Assembly: GCA_900548255.1 (NCBI GenBank)
Contig: URKH01000063.1
Coordinates: 1 to 12,485 of the forward strand
Reading direction: 5' to 3'
DNA length: 12,485 nucleotides
Origin: an uncultured Collinsella sp.
Lineage (GTDB): Bacteria > Actinomycetota > Coriobacteriia > Coriobacteriales > Coriobacteriaceae
The position numbers were made by a program, and so were the translations under genes. This document shows positions 6,457 to 12,485 of the stretch, one piece after another (within the stretch, counting starts at the first letter, position 1; each line of letters opens with the position of its first letter). The notes under the pieces are model-generated. The model was not told the origin of the DNA and made no database searches. It worked only from the letters and a program-made list of their open reading frames with translations.

Positions 6457-7233
6457 ATGGATGCCAAATTAACGATAGTCGACGTAACCGGATCGACCAA
6501 CGATGACCTGCTCGAAGCAGGAAAACAGGGAGCGCCGCACGGCACAGGACTTGCCGCCCGGGCTCAGACAGCAGGACGCGGCCGGCGCGGCCACAAGTGG
6601 GATTCAACCGCCGGCAACCTATTGCTTTCGATTGTCCTGCGTCCATGCGTTAATCCTGCGAAGTACTCTGGTCTTGCTGCCGTCAGCGGCCTAGCGGTGC
6701 TCGAGGCGCTCGAAAAACAGGGTCTTGCAAACGAGATTGGCCTCAAATGGCCCAACGACCTGGTCGCGCGTGGACGCAAACTCGGCGGCATTCTGGTCGA
6801 GGCCGCACGCGATAACGAAGGCAAACCTTTCGCCGTCTGTGGCATTGGTGTCAATGTGAACTATGCGCCCCAAGAGGTGCCCGATGGCGGCCTGCCGGCA
6901 ATCGGTCTCTCGGACCTTAACGAGAACGTTCCAGCTGTCGACATGCTCCTCGATGAGGTCTATCACGCAGTTATAGACGCTATAGATGCCTGGGCAGAAC
7001 GCCTCAACGCCAAGGAAAAAGACGCCGGTCCGCTCGCGCCCGTCCACGACGAATATATCGCTCACCTCAATTGGATTGGGAAGCACGTTATCGCCCGCTC
7101 ACCCGCTGGAGACGAGCTGGCACGCGGCATCTTTAAAACCGTTGATGCCTTTGGTCGCGCGTGCATCGAAACGGAAGACGACTTGCGATCCTTCCATTCT
7201 GAGGAGGCATCGCTGCGTCCCGTGAGCGAATAG
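6457..7233 (+). CDS. birA: Biotin--[acetyl-CoA-carboxylase] ligase without a DNA-binding domain
   Basis: BirA activates biotin with ATP to biotinyl-AMP and joins it to a lysine of carrier proteins, here probably AccB Lys124. The 258-residue protein shows the ligase core: TGSTNDDLLE at 11-20, the biotinyl-AMP loop GRGRRG at 40-45, KWPND at 97-101, RKLGGILVE at 107-115 with catalytic Lys108, and GIGVNVNY at 129-136. A small SH3-like C-terminal domain follows from about 205. It begins directly with the catalytic domain, so it lacks the winged helix that lets E. coli or Bacillus BirA act as a repressor. The ATG at 6457 has AAGGAGGT 10 nt upstream; the 29 codons upstream in frame are not ligase-like and lie before the ribosome site. 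It is the only plus-strand gene, divergent from fabH and convergent with rpsJ. Confidence 0.95.
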   Translation: MDAKLTIVDVTGSTNDDLLEAGKQGAPHGTGLAARAQTAGRGRRGHKWDSTAGNLLLSIVLRPCVNPAKYSGLAAVSGLAVLEALEKQGLANEIGLKWPNDLVARGRKLGGILVEAARDNEGKPFAVCGIGVNVNYAPQEVPDGGLPAIGLSDLNENVPAVDMLLDEVYHAVIDAIDAWAERLNAKEKDAGPLAPVHDEYIAHLNWIGKHVIARSPAGDELARGIFKTVDAFGRACIETEDDLRSFHSEEASLRPVSE

Positions 7234-7292
7234 GGCGCCGCAGCCACCTACTCGTCAGCATTGTCCGACAGTCCAAACCACCATTCAAAACA

Positions 7293-7329
7293 AAAGGGCC
7301 CCGCTACCGTAACGGCAGCGGGGCCCTTT
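7293..7329. terminator. Bidirectional intrinsic terminator between birA and rpsJ
   Basis: Arms 7293-7305 and 7317-7329 pair over 13 bp (AAAGGGCCCCGCT with its exact complement) around an 11-nt loop. Read on the minus strand the hairpin is followed by TTTTGTTTTG, a good U-tract for ending the rpsJ transcript. On the plus strand the T-run is short (TTTA), so termination of birA is likely but weaker. It is the only strong hairpin in the 115-nt convergent spacer. Confidence 0.9.
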
Positions 7330-7348
7330 AAGCTATGAGCGATATCGC

Positions 7349-7657
7349 TTAGAGCTTGATGTCGATGTCGACGCCAGCGGGGAGGTCGAGACGCATGAGC
7401 GAATCAACGGTGCCCGAGGTGGGGTCGAGGATGTCGATGAGGCGCTTGTGGGTGCGCATCTCGAACTGCTCACGGGAGTCCTTGTTCACGTGCGGCGAGC
7501 GGATAACCGTGTACAGGTTGCGCTCGGTGGGCAGGGGGACAGGACCGGAAACGCGAGCGCCGGTCTTCTGAGCGGTCTCGACGATGAGCTTCGCGGACTG
7601 ATCGACGACCTCGTGATCATAGCCCTTGAGGCGAATGCGGATCTTCTGGGTAGCCAA
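7349..7657 (-). CDS. rpsJ: 30S ribosomal protein S10 (NusE)
   Basis: S10 is a 30S head protein and, as NusE, part of transcription antitermination complexes. The 102-residue length is standard. The strongly conserved middle block is intact, with GPVPLPTERNLYTVIRSPHVNK around 38-59 followed by DSREQFEMRTHKRLIDI. The start codon is TTG at 7657-7655, supported by GGAGGT 5 nt upstream and by the usual N-terminus after Met (ATQKIRIRLKGYDH); no ATG is available at this point. It follows fusA by 60 nt and is the last gene before a strong terminator. In most bacteria rpsJ heads the S10 operon and is followed by rplC; here convergent birA follows instead, so the gene belongs to the str transcript. Confidence 0.97.
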   Translation of the reverse strand: MATQKIRIRLKGYDHEVVDQSAKLIVETAQKTGARVSGPVPLPTERNLYTVIRSPHVNKDSREQFEMRTHKRLIDILDPTSGTVDSLMRLDLPAGVDIDIKL

Positions 7658-7662
7658 CTTAA

Positions 7663-7668
7663 ACCTCC
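7663..7668 (-). promoter_or_regulatory. Ribosome binding site of rpsJ supporting a TTG start
   Basis: GGAGGT on the minus strand lies 5 nt upstream of the TTG at 7657-7655. No ATG or GTG lies at a suitable distance, so this site fixes the unusual start codon. Confidence 0.8.
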
Positions 7669-7717
7669 AAAGAGTGCGAGAGATGTTCTCGCGGATTACG
7701 TAACAGGGAGCTCAAAC

Positions 7718-9817
7718 TTAGGCGTTCTTGCTCATGACCTCGTCCACGATGGACTTGGGCGCGGGCTCATAAGAGTCGAACTGCATCGTGTAGGATGCAC
7801 GGCCCTGGGTCTGGGAGCGAAGGTCGGTAGCGTAACCGAACATCTCGCCCAGCGGCACCTTGGCACGGATGAGCTTGCTGTTCTTGCGATCCTCCATGCC
7901 CTCGATCTTGCCGCGGCGACCGGAGAGGTTGCCCATAACGTCGCCCATGTACTGCTCGGGGGTCTCGACCTCGACAGCCATGATCGGCTCGAGCAGCTGC
8001 GGATCGGACTTCTTGAGGGCGTCCTTGATAGCCATGGAGCCGGCGATCTTGAAGGCGGCCTCGGAGGAGTCGACCTCGTGGTAAGAACCGTCGAACAGGG
8101 TGACCTTAACGTCGAGGACCGGGAAGCCGGCGATAACACCGGTGTTCAGGGCCTCCTGGATGCCCTTGTCGATGGACGGGATGTACTCCTTGGGCACGAC
8201 GCCGCCGACGATAGCGTTGACGAACTCGTAGCCGAAGCCCTCCTCCATCTTCTCGAGCTTGATGACGGCGTGGCCGTACTGACCGCGACCACCGGACTGA
8301 CGGACGAACTTGCCCTCAGCCTTCTCGACGTCGTGACCAGCGGTCTCGCGGTAGGCAACCTGGGGCTTACCAACGTTAGCGTCAACCTTGAACTCGCGGA
8401 GCAGACGGTCAACGATGATCTCCAGGTGCAGCTCGCCCATGCCGGCGATGATGGTCTGGCCGGTCTCGTGGTTGGTGGACACCTGGAAGGTCGGGTCCTC
8501 CTCGGCGAGCTTGGTCAGAGCCAGGGACATCTTGTCCTGCTCGGCCTTGGTCTTGGGCTCGATGGCAACGTCGATAACGGGCTTAGCGAACTCGATCTTC
8601 TCGAGGACGATCTCCTTGCCCTCGGCGCACAGGGTGTCACCAGTGGTGGAGTTCTTGAAGCCGACGCAAGCGACGATGTCGCCGGCGGCAGCGTCGTCAC
8701 GGTCGATACGCTCGGCGGCGTTCATCTCGAGGATGCGGCCGAGACGCTCGCGCTGACCGTTGGAAGCGTTAACAACGTAGGAGCCGGACTCGGCGCGGCC
8801 GGAGTAAACGCGGACATAGGTGAGCTTACCGACGAACGGGTCGGTCATGATCTTGAAGACCAGGCCGGAGAAGGGCTCGTCGAAGGAAGGATGACGCTGG
8901 ATCTCCTCGCCGGTGTCCGGATCGGTACCGGTGACGGCCTCAACGTCGAGCGGGCTGGGCAGGTAGTCGACGACAGCGTCGAGCAGCTCCTGGACGCCCT
9001 TGTTCTTGTAGGCGGAGCCCACGAAGACGAGGTTGAGCTCGTTGGCCAGAACGCCCTTACGCAGAGCAGCCTTGAGCTCCTCGACGGTGAAGTCCTCCTC
9101 CATGAGGATCTTCTCCATGAGCTCGTCGTCAAAGCTGGCAGCAGCGTCGAGGAGCTCCTCGCGCTTGGTGGCAGCGATGTCGGCGAACTCAGCCGGGATC
9201 TCGTCCATCGGCTCGGGGTAGGTCATGCCCTTCTCGTCGGCCTTGAAGTCCCATGCAGTCATGGTGACCAGGTCGATGACGCCCCAGAAGTTGTCCTCGG
9301 CGCCCATCGGGACCTGAGCGGCCACGGCGTTAGCGTCGAGACGATCCTTCATGGTCTCGATAGCGTTGAAGAAGTCAGCGCCCACGCGGTCATACTTGTT
9401 GATGAAGGCGATGCGGGGAACGTTGAAGGTAGAAGCCTGACGCCAAACGGTCTCAGACTGGGGCTGAACGCCGGCAACGGCGTCGAAGACGGCGACAGCG
9501 CCATCGAGGACGCGCAGGCAGCGCTCGACCTCGGCGGTGAAGTCAACGTGGCCCGGGGTGTCGATGATCTGGATGCGGTAGTCCTTGCCGTCCTTGTTCC
9601 AGAAGCAGGTGGTAGCAGCGGAGGTAATGGTTACGCCGCGCTCCTGCTCCTGAACCATCCAGTCCATGGTGGCAGCGCCCTCATGAACCTCACCGATCTT
9701 GTGGGTCTTACCGGTGTAGTAAAGAATACGCTCGGTCGTGGTGGTCTTACCGGCATCGATGTGAGCCATGATGCCGATGTTACGGGTATCGGAAAGCTTG
9801 TACTTAGGCTTAGCCAT
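7718..9817 (-). CDS. fusA: Translation elongation factor G
   Basis: EF-G is the GTPase that moves tRNA and mRNA through the ribosome and also helps recycle ribosomes. The 699 residues are full length. In the G domain, AHIDAGKT (18-25) is the P-loop, RGVTITSAATT (60-70) lies in the switch I region, DTPGH (86-90) is switch II, and NKYD (140-143) is the guanine-specificity motif. This last is NKMD in most EF-G proteins, so Tyr142 is a small oddity. Domain II follows from about 300, domain III contains GMGELHLEIIVDRL, domain IV contains SGGRGQYGHAVIKLE, and domain V contains the EPIMAVEVETPEQYMGDVMGNLSGRRG block. The ATG has AAGGAA upstream. It sits 19 nt after rpsG and 60 nt before rpsJ; tuf, which often follows fusA, is not here. 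Strong codon bias fits high expression. Confidence 0.98.
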   Translation of the reverse strand: MAKPKYKLSDTRNIGIMAHIDAGKTTTTERILYYTGKTHKIGEVHEGAATMDWMVQEQERGVTITSAATTCFWNKDGKDYRIQIIDTPGHVDFTAEVERCLRVLDGAVAVFDAVAGVQPQSETVWRQASTFNVPRIAFINKYDRVGADFFNAIETMKDRLDANAVAAQVPMGAEDNFWGVIDLVTMTAWDFKADEKGMTYPEPMDEIPAEFADIAATKREELLDAAASFDDELMEKILMEEDFTVEELKAALRKGVLANELNLVFVGSAYKNKGVQELLDAVVDYLPSPLDVEAVTGTDPDTGEEIQRHPSFDEPFSGLVFKIMTDPFVGKLTYVRVYSGRAESGSYVVNASNGQRERLGRILEMNAAERIDRDDAAAGDIVACVGFKNSTTGDTLCAEGKEIVLEKIEFAKPVIDVAIEPKTKAEQDKMSLALTKLAEEDPTFQVSTNHETGQTIIAGMGELHLEIIVDRLLREFKVDANVGKPQVAYRETAGHDVEKAEGKFVRQSGGRGQYGHAVIKLEKMEEGFGYEFVNAIVGGVVPKEYIPSIDKGIQEALNTGVIAGFPVLDVKVTLFDGSYHEVDSSEAAFKIAGSMAIKDALKKSDPQLLEPIMAVEVETPEQYMGDVMGNLSGRRGKIEGMEDRKNSKLIRAKVPLGEMFGYATDLRSQTQGRASYTMQFDSYEPAPKSIVDEVMSKNA

Positions 9818-9836
9818 GTTAGTTCCTTACCTTAAC

Positions 9837-10310
9837 TTACCAACGATAGTGAGAGAACGCGCGGTTGGCCTCGGCCATCTTGAAGACGTCCTCACGCTTC
9901 TTGACGGAAGCGCCCAGGCCGTTGGAGGCGTCGAGGATCTCGTTGGCGAGACGCTCGGCCATGGTCTTCTCCTTGCGAGCGCGGGAGAAGTTGACGATCC
10001 AGCGGATACCCAGAGCGGTGGAACGACGGGAGTTGACCTCCATCGGGACCTGATAGGTAGCGCCACCGACACGCTTGGGCTTAACCTCGAGCGTGGGCTT
10101 GACGTTGTCCATAGCCTTCTTGAAGGTAGCGAGAGCGTCGCCACCCTCGGACTTCTCGGCAACGATCTCGAAAGCGGTGTAAACGATGCGCTCAGCGGTG
10201 GCCTTCTTGCCGTCAAGAAGGACCTTGTTGATGAGCTGAGTCACCAGGCGGTTGTTGTAAACGGCGTCAGGCTGAACCTCACGACGATTAGCTGCTGCAC
10301 GACGCGGCAT
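9837..10310 (-). CDS. rpsG: 30S ribosomal protein S7
   Basis: S7 nucleates assembly of the 30S head by binding the 3' domain of 16S rRNA, and in E. coli represses its own operon. The protein has 157 residues, the normal length. The N-terminal MPRRAAANRREVQPDAVYNN replaces the usual MPRRG or MPRKG start but keeps the basic arm. Typical blocks follow: LVTQLINKVLLDGKK, ALATFKKAMDNVKPTLEVKPKRVGGATYQVP (about 59-89), RWIVNFSRARKEKTMAERLANEILDA, and KKREDVFKMAEANRAFSHYRW at the end. AAGGAG lies 7 nt before the ATG. It follows rpsL by 73 nt and precedes fusA by 19 nt, the usual str order. Whether S7 autoregulation exists here cannot be told. Confidence 0.97.
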   Translation of the reverse strand: MPRRAAANRREVQPDAVYNNRLVTQLINKVLLDGKKATAERIVYTAFEIVAEKSEGGDALATFKKAMDNVKPTLEVKPKRVGGATYQVPMEVNSRRSTALGIRWIVNFSRARKEKTMAERLANEILDASNGLGASVKKREDVFKMAEANRAFSHYRW

Positions 10311-10383
10311 GTGAAATCTCCTTAAGTGTCTACCGTGCGGCGCTTAGGCGGCACACGGCGAAAGTATCAAAACGTTATCTGGC

Positions 10384-10761
10384 TTATTTAGCCTTGGGGC
10401 GCTTAGCACCGTACTTGGAACGGGCCTGCATACGGTTCTGGACCGGAGCAGCGTCGTAGGCGCCACGGATGACGTGATAACGGACACCAGGGAGGTCACG
10501 GACACGACCGCCGCGGACGAGCACGATGGAGTGCTCCTGCAGGTTGTGGCCCTCACCCGGGATGTAAGCGGTAACTTCGATGCCGTTGACAAGGCGAACA
10601 CGGGCAACCTTACGAAGAGCCGAGTTCGGCTTCTTGGGGCTCGTGGTGAAGACGCGGGTGCACACGCCGCGCTTCTGGGAGTTGTGCTGCAGAGCAGCGT
10701 TCTTGGACTTCTTGGGCACGGAACGACGGCCCTGGCGAACCAGCTGGTTAATAGTAGGCAA
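10384..10761 (-). CDS. rpsL: 30S ribosomal protein S12, with Arg88
   Basis: S12 sits at the decoding centre and controls translational accuracy; it is the classic streptomycin target protein. The 125-residue protein has PTINQLVRQGRRS at its start, QKRGVCTRVFTTSPKKPNSALRKVARVRL in the middle, and VRGGRVRDLPGVRYHVIRG followed by ARSKYGAKRPKAK at the end. It lacks the roughly 13-residue insertion seen near residue 25-40 in Bacillus S12. Lys43 (PKKPNSA) is the common wild-type residue. Position 88, Lys in E. coli and many others, is Arg here (codon CGT at 10500-10498). The start is TTG at 10761-10759, fixed by AAGGAG 6 nt upstream and the conserved PTINQL that follows. It is the first gene of the str operon, with a clear promoter 94-122 nt upstream. 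Confidence 0.97.
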   Translation of the reverse strand: MPTINQLVRQGRRSVPKKSKNAALQHNSQKRGVCTRVFTTSPKKPNSALRKVARVRLVNGIEVTAYIPGEGHNLQEHSIVLVRGGRVRDLPGVRYHVIRGAYDAAPVQNRMQARSKYGAKRPKAK

Positions 10762-10767
10762 AGCGTA

Positions 10768-10773
10768 CTCCTT
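10768..10773 (-). promoter_or_regulatory. Ribosome binding site of rpsL supporting a TTG start
   Basis: AAGGAG on the minus strand lies 6 nt before the TTG at 10761-10759. This spacing, together with the conserved PTINQL residues directly after, fixes TTG as the start. Confidence 0.8.
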
Positions 10774-10814
10774 CTCGAATGATTCCAGCTTTCTGTAAAG
10801 TGCAACGGCTTGAA

Positions 10815-10839
10815 TCGAGGGGTCAGCATCCCCCTACGA
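10815..10839 (-). other. Small hairpin in the rpsL leader
   Basis: AGGGG and CCCCT arms (10818-10822 and 10831-10835) around an 8-nt loop are extended by TCG/CGA with one bulged base. It would lie near the 5' end of the roughly 85-nt leader of the str transcript. It has no U-tract, so it is not a terminator. A role in regulation or RNA stability is only possible, not shown. Confidence 0.3.
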
Positions 10840-10854
10840 AACACGCAGTTCGAT

Positions 10855-10883
10855 AGGATACGTGGCGTTAGCTGTGTCGTCAA
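10855..10883 (-). promoter_or_regulatory. Sigma-70 type promoter of the str operon
   Basis: On the minus strand TTGACG (10883-10878) and TATCCT (10860-10855) are separated by exactly 17 nt. They match the -35 and -10 consensus in five and four of six positions. The expected start of transcription is near 10848, giving a leader of about 85 nt before rpsL. It is the best promoter in the window and is well placed for a highly expressed ribosomal operon. Confidence 0.75.
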
Positions 10884-10997
10884 CAGACCACGCCGCCGGG
10901 CGTATCCCAAAATTGGCACATTTCCGCAAAGCCTACACAAAAGGAATCCCCTCCTGTGCGCAAGTGCCCATTCCAGCCGTCCATGTAACACGAAAAT

Positions 10998-11024
10998 GGC
11001 CGCTTCCTCTAGCAGGAAGCGGCC
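10998..11024 (-). terminator. Intrinsic terminator after the sigma/membrane-regulator unit
   Basis: An 11-bp perfect stem (GGCCGCTTCCT with its complement AGGAAGCGGCC) with loop CTAGC lies 6 nt after the stop of the gene ending at 11031. On the minus strand it is followed by ATTTTC, a short U-tract. It separates this unit from the str operon promoter downstream. Confidence 0.8.
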
Positions 11025-11030
11025 TAGACC

Positions 11031-12107
11031 TTACGAATAGACGATGGTAAAGGGTTCCGACGTTTCGGCGCCCCCTGTTGAAGTGCAGCGTGTGCCCTCA
11101 AGCGTTACTGAGACCACTTGGTCGACATCAATCAACTTCGTTGGCACCCAGATGTTCTCTCCGCTATTGCGCGTATAAGAAAAATATAAGTTGAACGCCC
11201 CTGCGTCGTCATCTTCGATAATCTGCTCCGATCCATCCTTGTAGGTAACCGTCAACTTCTTCGTGACTGCGTCAATGCCCAGATCATCGATGTGCGTCTG
11301 GATGGAAAACGGGCTGATCTCGAGAGGCGTGTCATCGGAGCGGAGTTCCTTAGTATCGACGTACGCTCCAACGCTAAACTCGGGTGTCGATGCCTCGAAC
11401 GGCTTCGCATCCTCTCCTTCGCCCTCGGTCCACGAGATATTCCAGGTGACCGCATGTTGAAAACCTCGCTCGCGATCCATAGAAGCAAAGTACATCGTGC
11501 CATTAATGACAGTATCGCTTGATGTGTCCTTATCAATGGTGCAGCGTGTATCAGCCCATTCCTCGCCGAAGTTCATGCTGGGTGTACCGATGCCTTGTTC
11601 TTCTTCACCATAGAGAACAAGTTCGCCTGTCTCTGCTGCCGGCTTGTAGTAGTTAACACCATTTGGATTGGACAGCGTAAACGTCACAGCACCGCAGCCG
11701 TTTTGGTCGATAGCCATATCATGAATGTCGAGTGTATAGCCGTTGCCCTCGACGGACAGATTGACCTTCTGTACTGAACCCTCCAAGCTTTGGGGCGCGA
11801 TACCATCACCAAACTCTCTGGTGTAGGTATATTTAGTCCCCGACGAGCCACCTTGAGTCCAGGTAACGGACTCTCCGTTGCCATGGTTTCCCCAGGCAGA
11901 GGCAAAATAACTGGAATTGACGACGGCGTAGGCGACCCCTCCGGTCGCCAGCACTCCGGCAAGGCATCCGATCACGGCAACATACAGAGGCTTCGCGTGA
12001 CCCTTTCGGCGAAGCGGCTCACCAGCAGCGGCATAAAGAACACGGTCGGCAAGATCGCTATCGGCTTGGACGGACTCGAAGGCCTGCTTGATTTGATTGG
12101 ATTTCAC
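11031..12107 (-). CDS. Single-pass membrane protein, probable regulator of the adjacent ECF sigma factor
   Basis: The exact function is unknown. The 358-residue protein has a short cytoplasmic N-terminus (1-40, starting MKSNQIKQAFESVQADSDLADRVLYAA), one membrane segment at about 41-63, and an extracytoplasmic part of about 295 residues. The outer part is rich in beta-prone, acidic and aromatic stretches and has three cysteines (138, 189, 341). This plan, directly downstream of an ECF-like sigma gene, resembles DUF4179-type proteins that pair with sigma factors, so it is inferred to be a membrane anti-sigma factor or signal sensor. The zinc-binding HxxxCxxC motif of classical ZAS anti-sigma factors is absent. 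The start is GTG at 12107, with GAGGAGG 6 nt upstream, inside the sigma gene; the two genes overlap by 50 nt. A terminator hairpin follows the stop. Confidence 0.7.
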   Translation of the reverse strand: MKSNQIKQAFESVQADSDLADRVLYAAAGEPLRRKGHAKPLYVAVIGCLAGVLATGGVAYAVVNSSYFASAWGNHGNGESVTWTQGGSSGTKYTYTREFGDGIAPQSLEGSVQKVNLSVEGNGYTLDIHDMAIDQNGCGAVTFTLSNPNGVNYYKPAAETGELVLYGEEEQGIGTPSMNFGEEWADTRCTIDKDTSSDTVINGTMYFASMDRERGFQHAVTWNISWTEGEGEDAKPFEASTPEFSVGAYVDTKELRSDDTPLEISPFSIQTHIDDLGIDAVTKKLTVTYKDGSEQIIEDDDAGAFNLYFSYTRNSGENIWVPTKLIDVDQVVSVTLEGTRCTSTGGAETSEPFTIVYS

Positions 12108-12485
12108 GGTCGCCCTCCTCTAGGATGAATTTGAGCTTCGATCGACCGCGAGCTAAACGCGTTCGAACGGTAGCGGCTGGCACATGCAGTAACTCGGCAA
12201 TCTCTGAGGTCGAAAAGCCCAGATAGTAATAGAGCACGATGGGAACACGGAATCGCTCCGGAAGTCGCATAACGTCTGACAAGACCGCCTTGGTCTCATC
12301 CTGCGCCGCCGAAAGCGAATCGGTCAGACTTTCAATATCCTCCACGCGTCTCCACGGCTTTCGAAAGAGAGATTTGCATTCATTGATCGTGACCCGGATA
12401 AGCCAGCGGCGAAGATGTTCCCAACTTTCAAAGTGTCCATCGCTTTTAAGCAACTTAAGAAAGACATCTTGGGCAATATCGTCGG
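12058..12485 (-). CDS. ECF-type RNA polymerase sigma factor (C-terminal part, cut by window edge)
   Basis: This is the last 141 residues of a sigma-70 family factor; the N-terminus lies beyond the right edge, so no start can be assigned. The visible part opens with DDIAQDVFLKLL, the end of region 2 that contacts core polymerase and the -10 element. SWEHLRRWLIRVTINECKSLFRK follows as the usual bridge. Region 4 then reads LPERFRVPIVLYYYLGFSTSEIAELLHVPAATVRTRLARGRSKLK, a helix-turn-helix that reads the -35 element. This two-domain plan is typical of group 4 (ECF) factors. The gene ends 50 nt inside the downstream membrane-protein gene, pointing to coupled expression. Its target promoters are unknown; often such factors control their own operon, but its promoter is outside the window. 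Confidence 0.9.
   Translation of the reverse strand, partial: DDIAQDVFLKLLKSDGHFESWEHLRRWLIRVTINECKSLFRKPWRRVEDIESLTDSLSAAQDETKAVLSDVMRLPERFRVPIVLYYYLGFSTSEIAELLHVPAATVRTRLARGRSKLKFILEEGDREIQSNQAGLRVRPSR

Noticed and set aside
7448..9835. A 795-codon open frame on the plus strand, antisense to rpsJ and fusA
   Set aside because: It is a shadow of the biased codon use of fusA and rpsJ on the other strand. The translation is a low-complexity run of Leu, Gly, Val, Asp and Glu with no known domain, and the sense genes are certain.
10333..10358. A CCGTG/CACGG stem in the rpsL-rpsG spacer as an S7 autoregulatory site
   Set aside because: In E. coli S7 binds the rpsL-rpsG spacer, but here only a 5-bp stem with a poorly paired interior is seen, too little to support a claim.

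Overview
The window is a stretch of ordinary bacterial chromosome with high GC content. It looks like a Coriobacteriia-type actinomycete, perhaps Collinsella or a relative. That placement is my inference from base composition, protein style and gene order, not from a database search. Almost everything is on the minus strand; the only plus-strand gene is birA.

Region 1 (1-6282, minus) is a type II fatty acid synthesis operon, read fabH - acpP - fabK - fabD - fabG - fabF - accB - fabZ - accC (accC is cut by the left edge). It holds condensing enzymes FabH and FabF, acyl carrier protein, malonyl transacylase FabD, reductases FabG and FabK, dehydratase FabZ, and the biotin carrier and biotin carboxylase of acetyl-CoA carboxylase. 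Genes are separated by 2-53 nt or overlap (fabK/fabD by 13 nt). The order matches the well known Streptococcus pneumoniae fab cluster, but no fabT or fabM lies upstream.

Region 2 (6283-6456) is the divergent spacer between fabH and birA. It holds two copies of a 17-bp element, TGTTRACGTGTTWACAT, 48 bp apart. Each copy is built as an inverted repeat, so they look like operators. A weak fabH promoter can be drawn overlapping the distal copy. This is the most interesting unexplained signal in the window.

Region 3 (6457-7233, plus) is birA, a biotin protein ligase without the N-terminal DNA-binding domain. It sits divergently from the operon encoding its substrate AccB, which it would biotinylate at Lys124.

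Region 4 (7293-10883, minus) is the str operon, rpsL - rpsG - fusA - rpsJ. It has a clear sigma-70 type promoter (TTGACG, 17 nt, TATCCT) and ends in a strong hairpin shared with the convergent birA. tuf is absent between fusA and rpsJ, and rpsJ is cut off from the rest of the S10 operon. rpsL and rpsJ both start with TTG, and S12 carries arginine at position 88.

Region 5 (10998-12485, minus) is a two-gene unit: the C-terminal part of an ECF-type sigma factor (cut by the right edge) and an overlapping single-pass membrane protein that is probably its regulator, followed by a terminator hairpin.

I see no mobile element, CRISPR array, tRNA or rRNA. No stretch longer than 300 bases lacks a gene.
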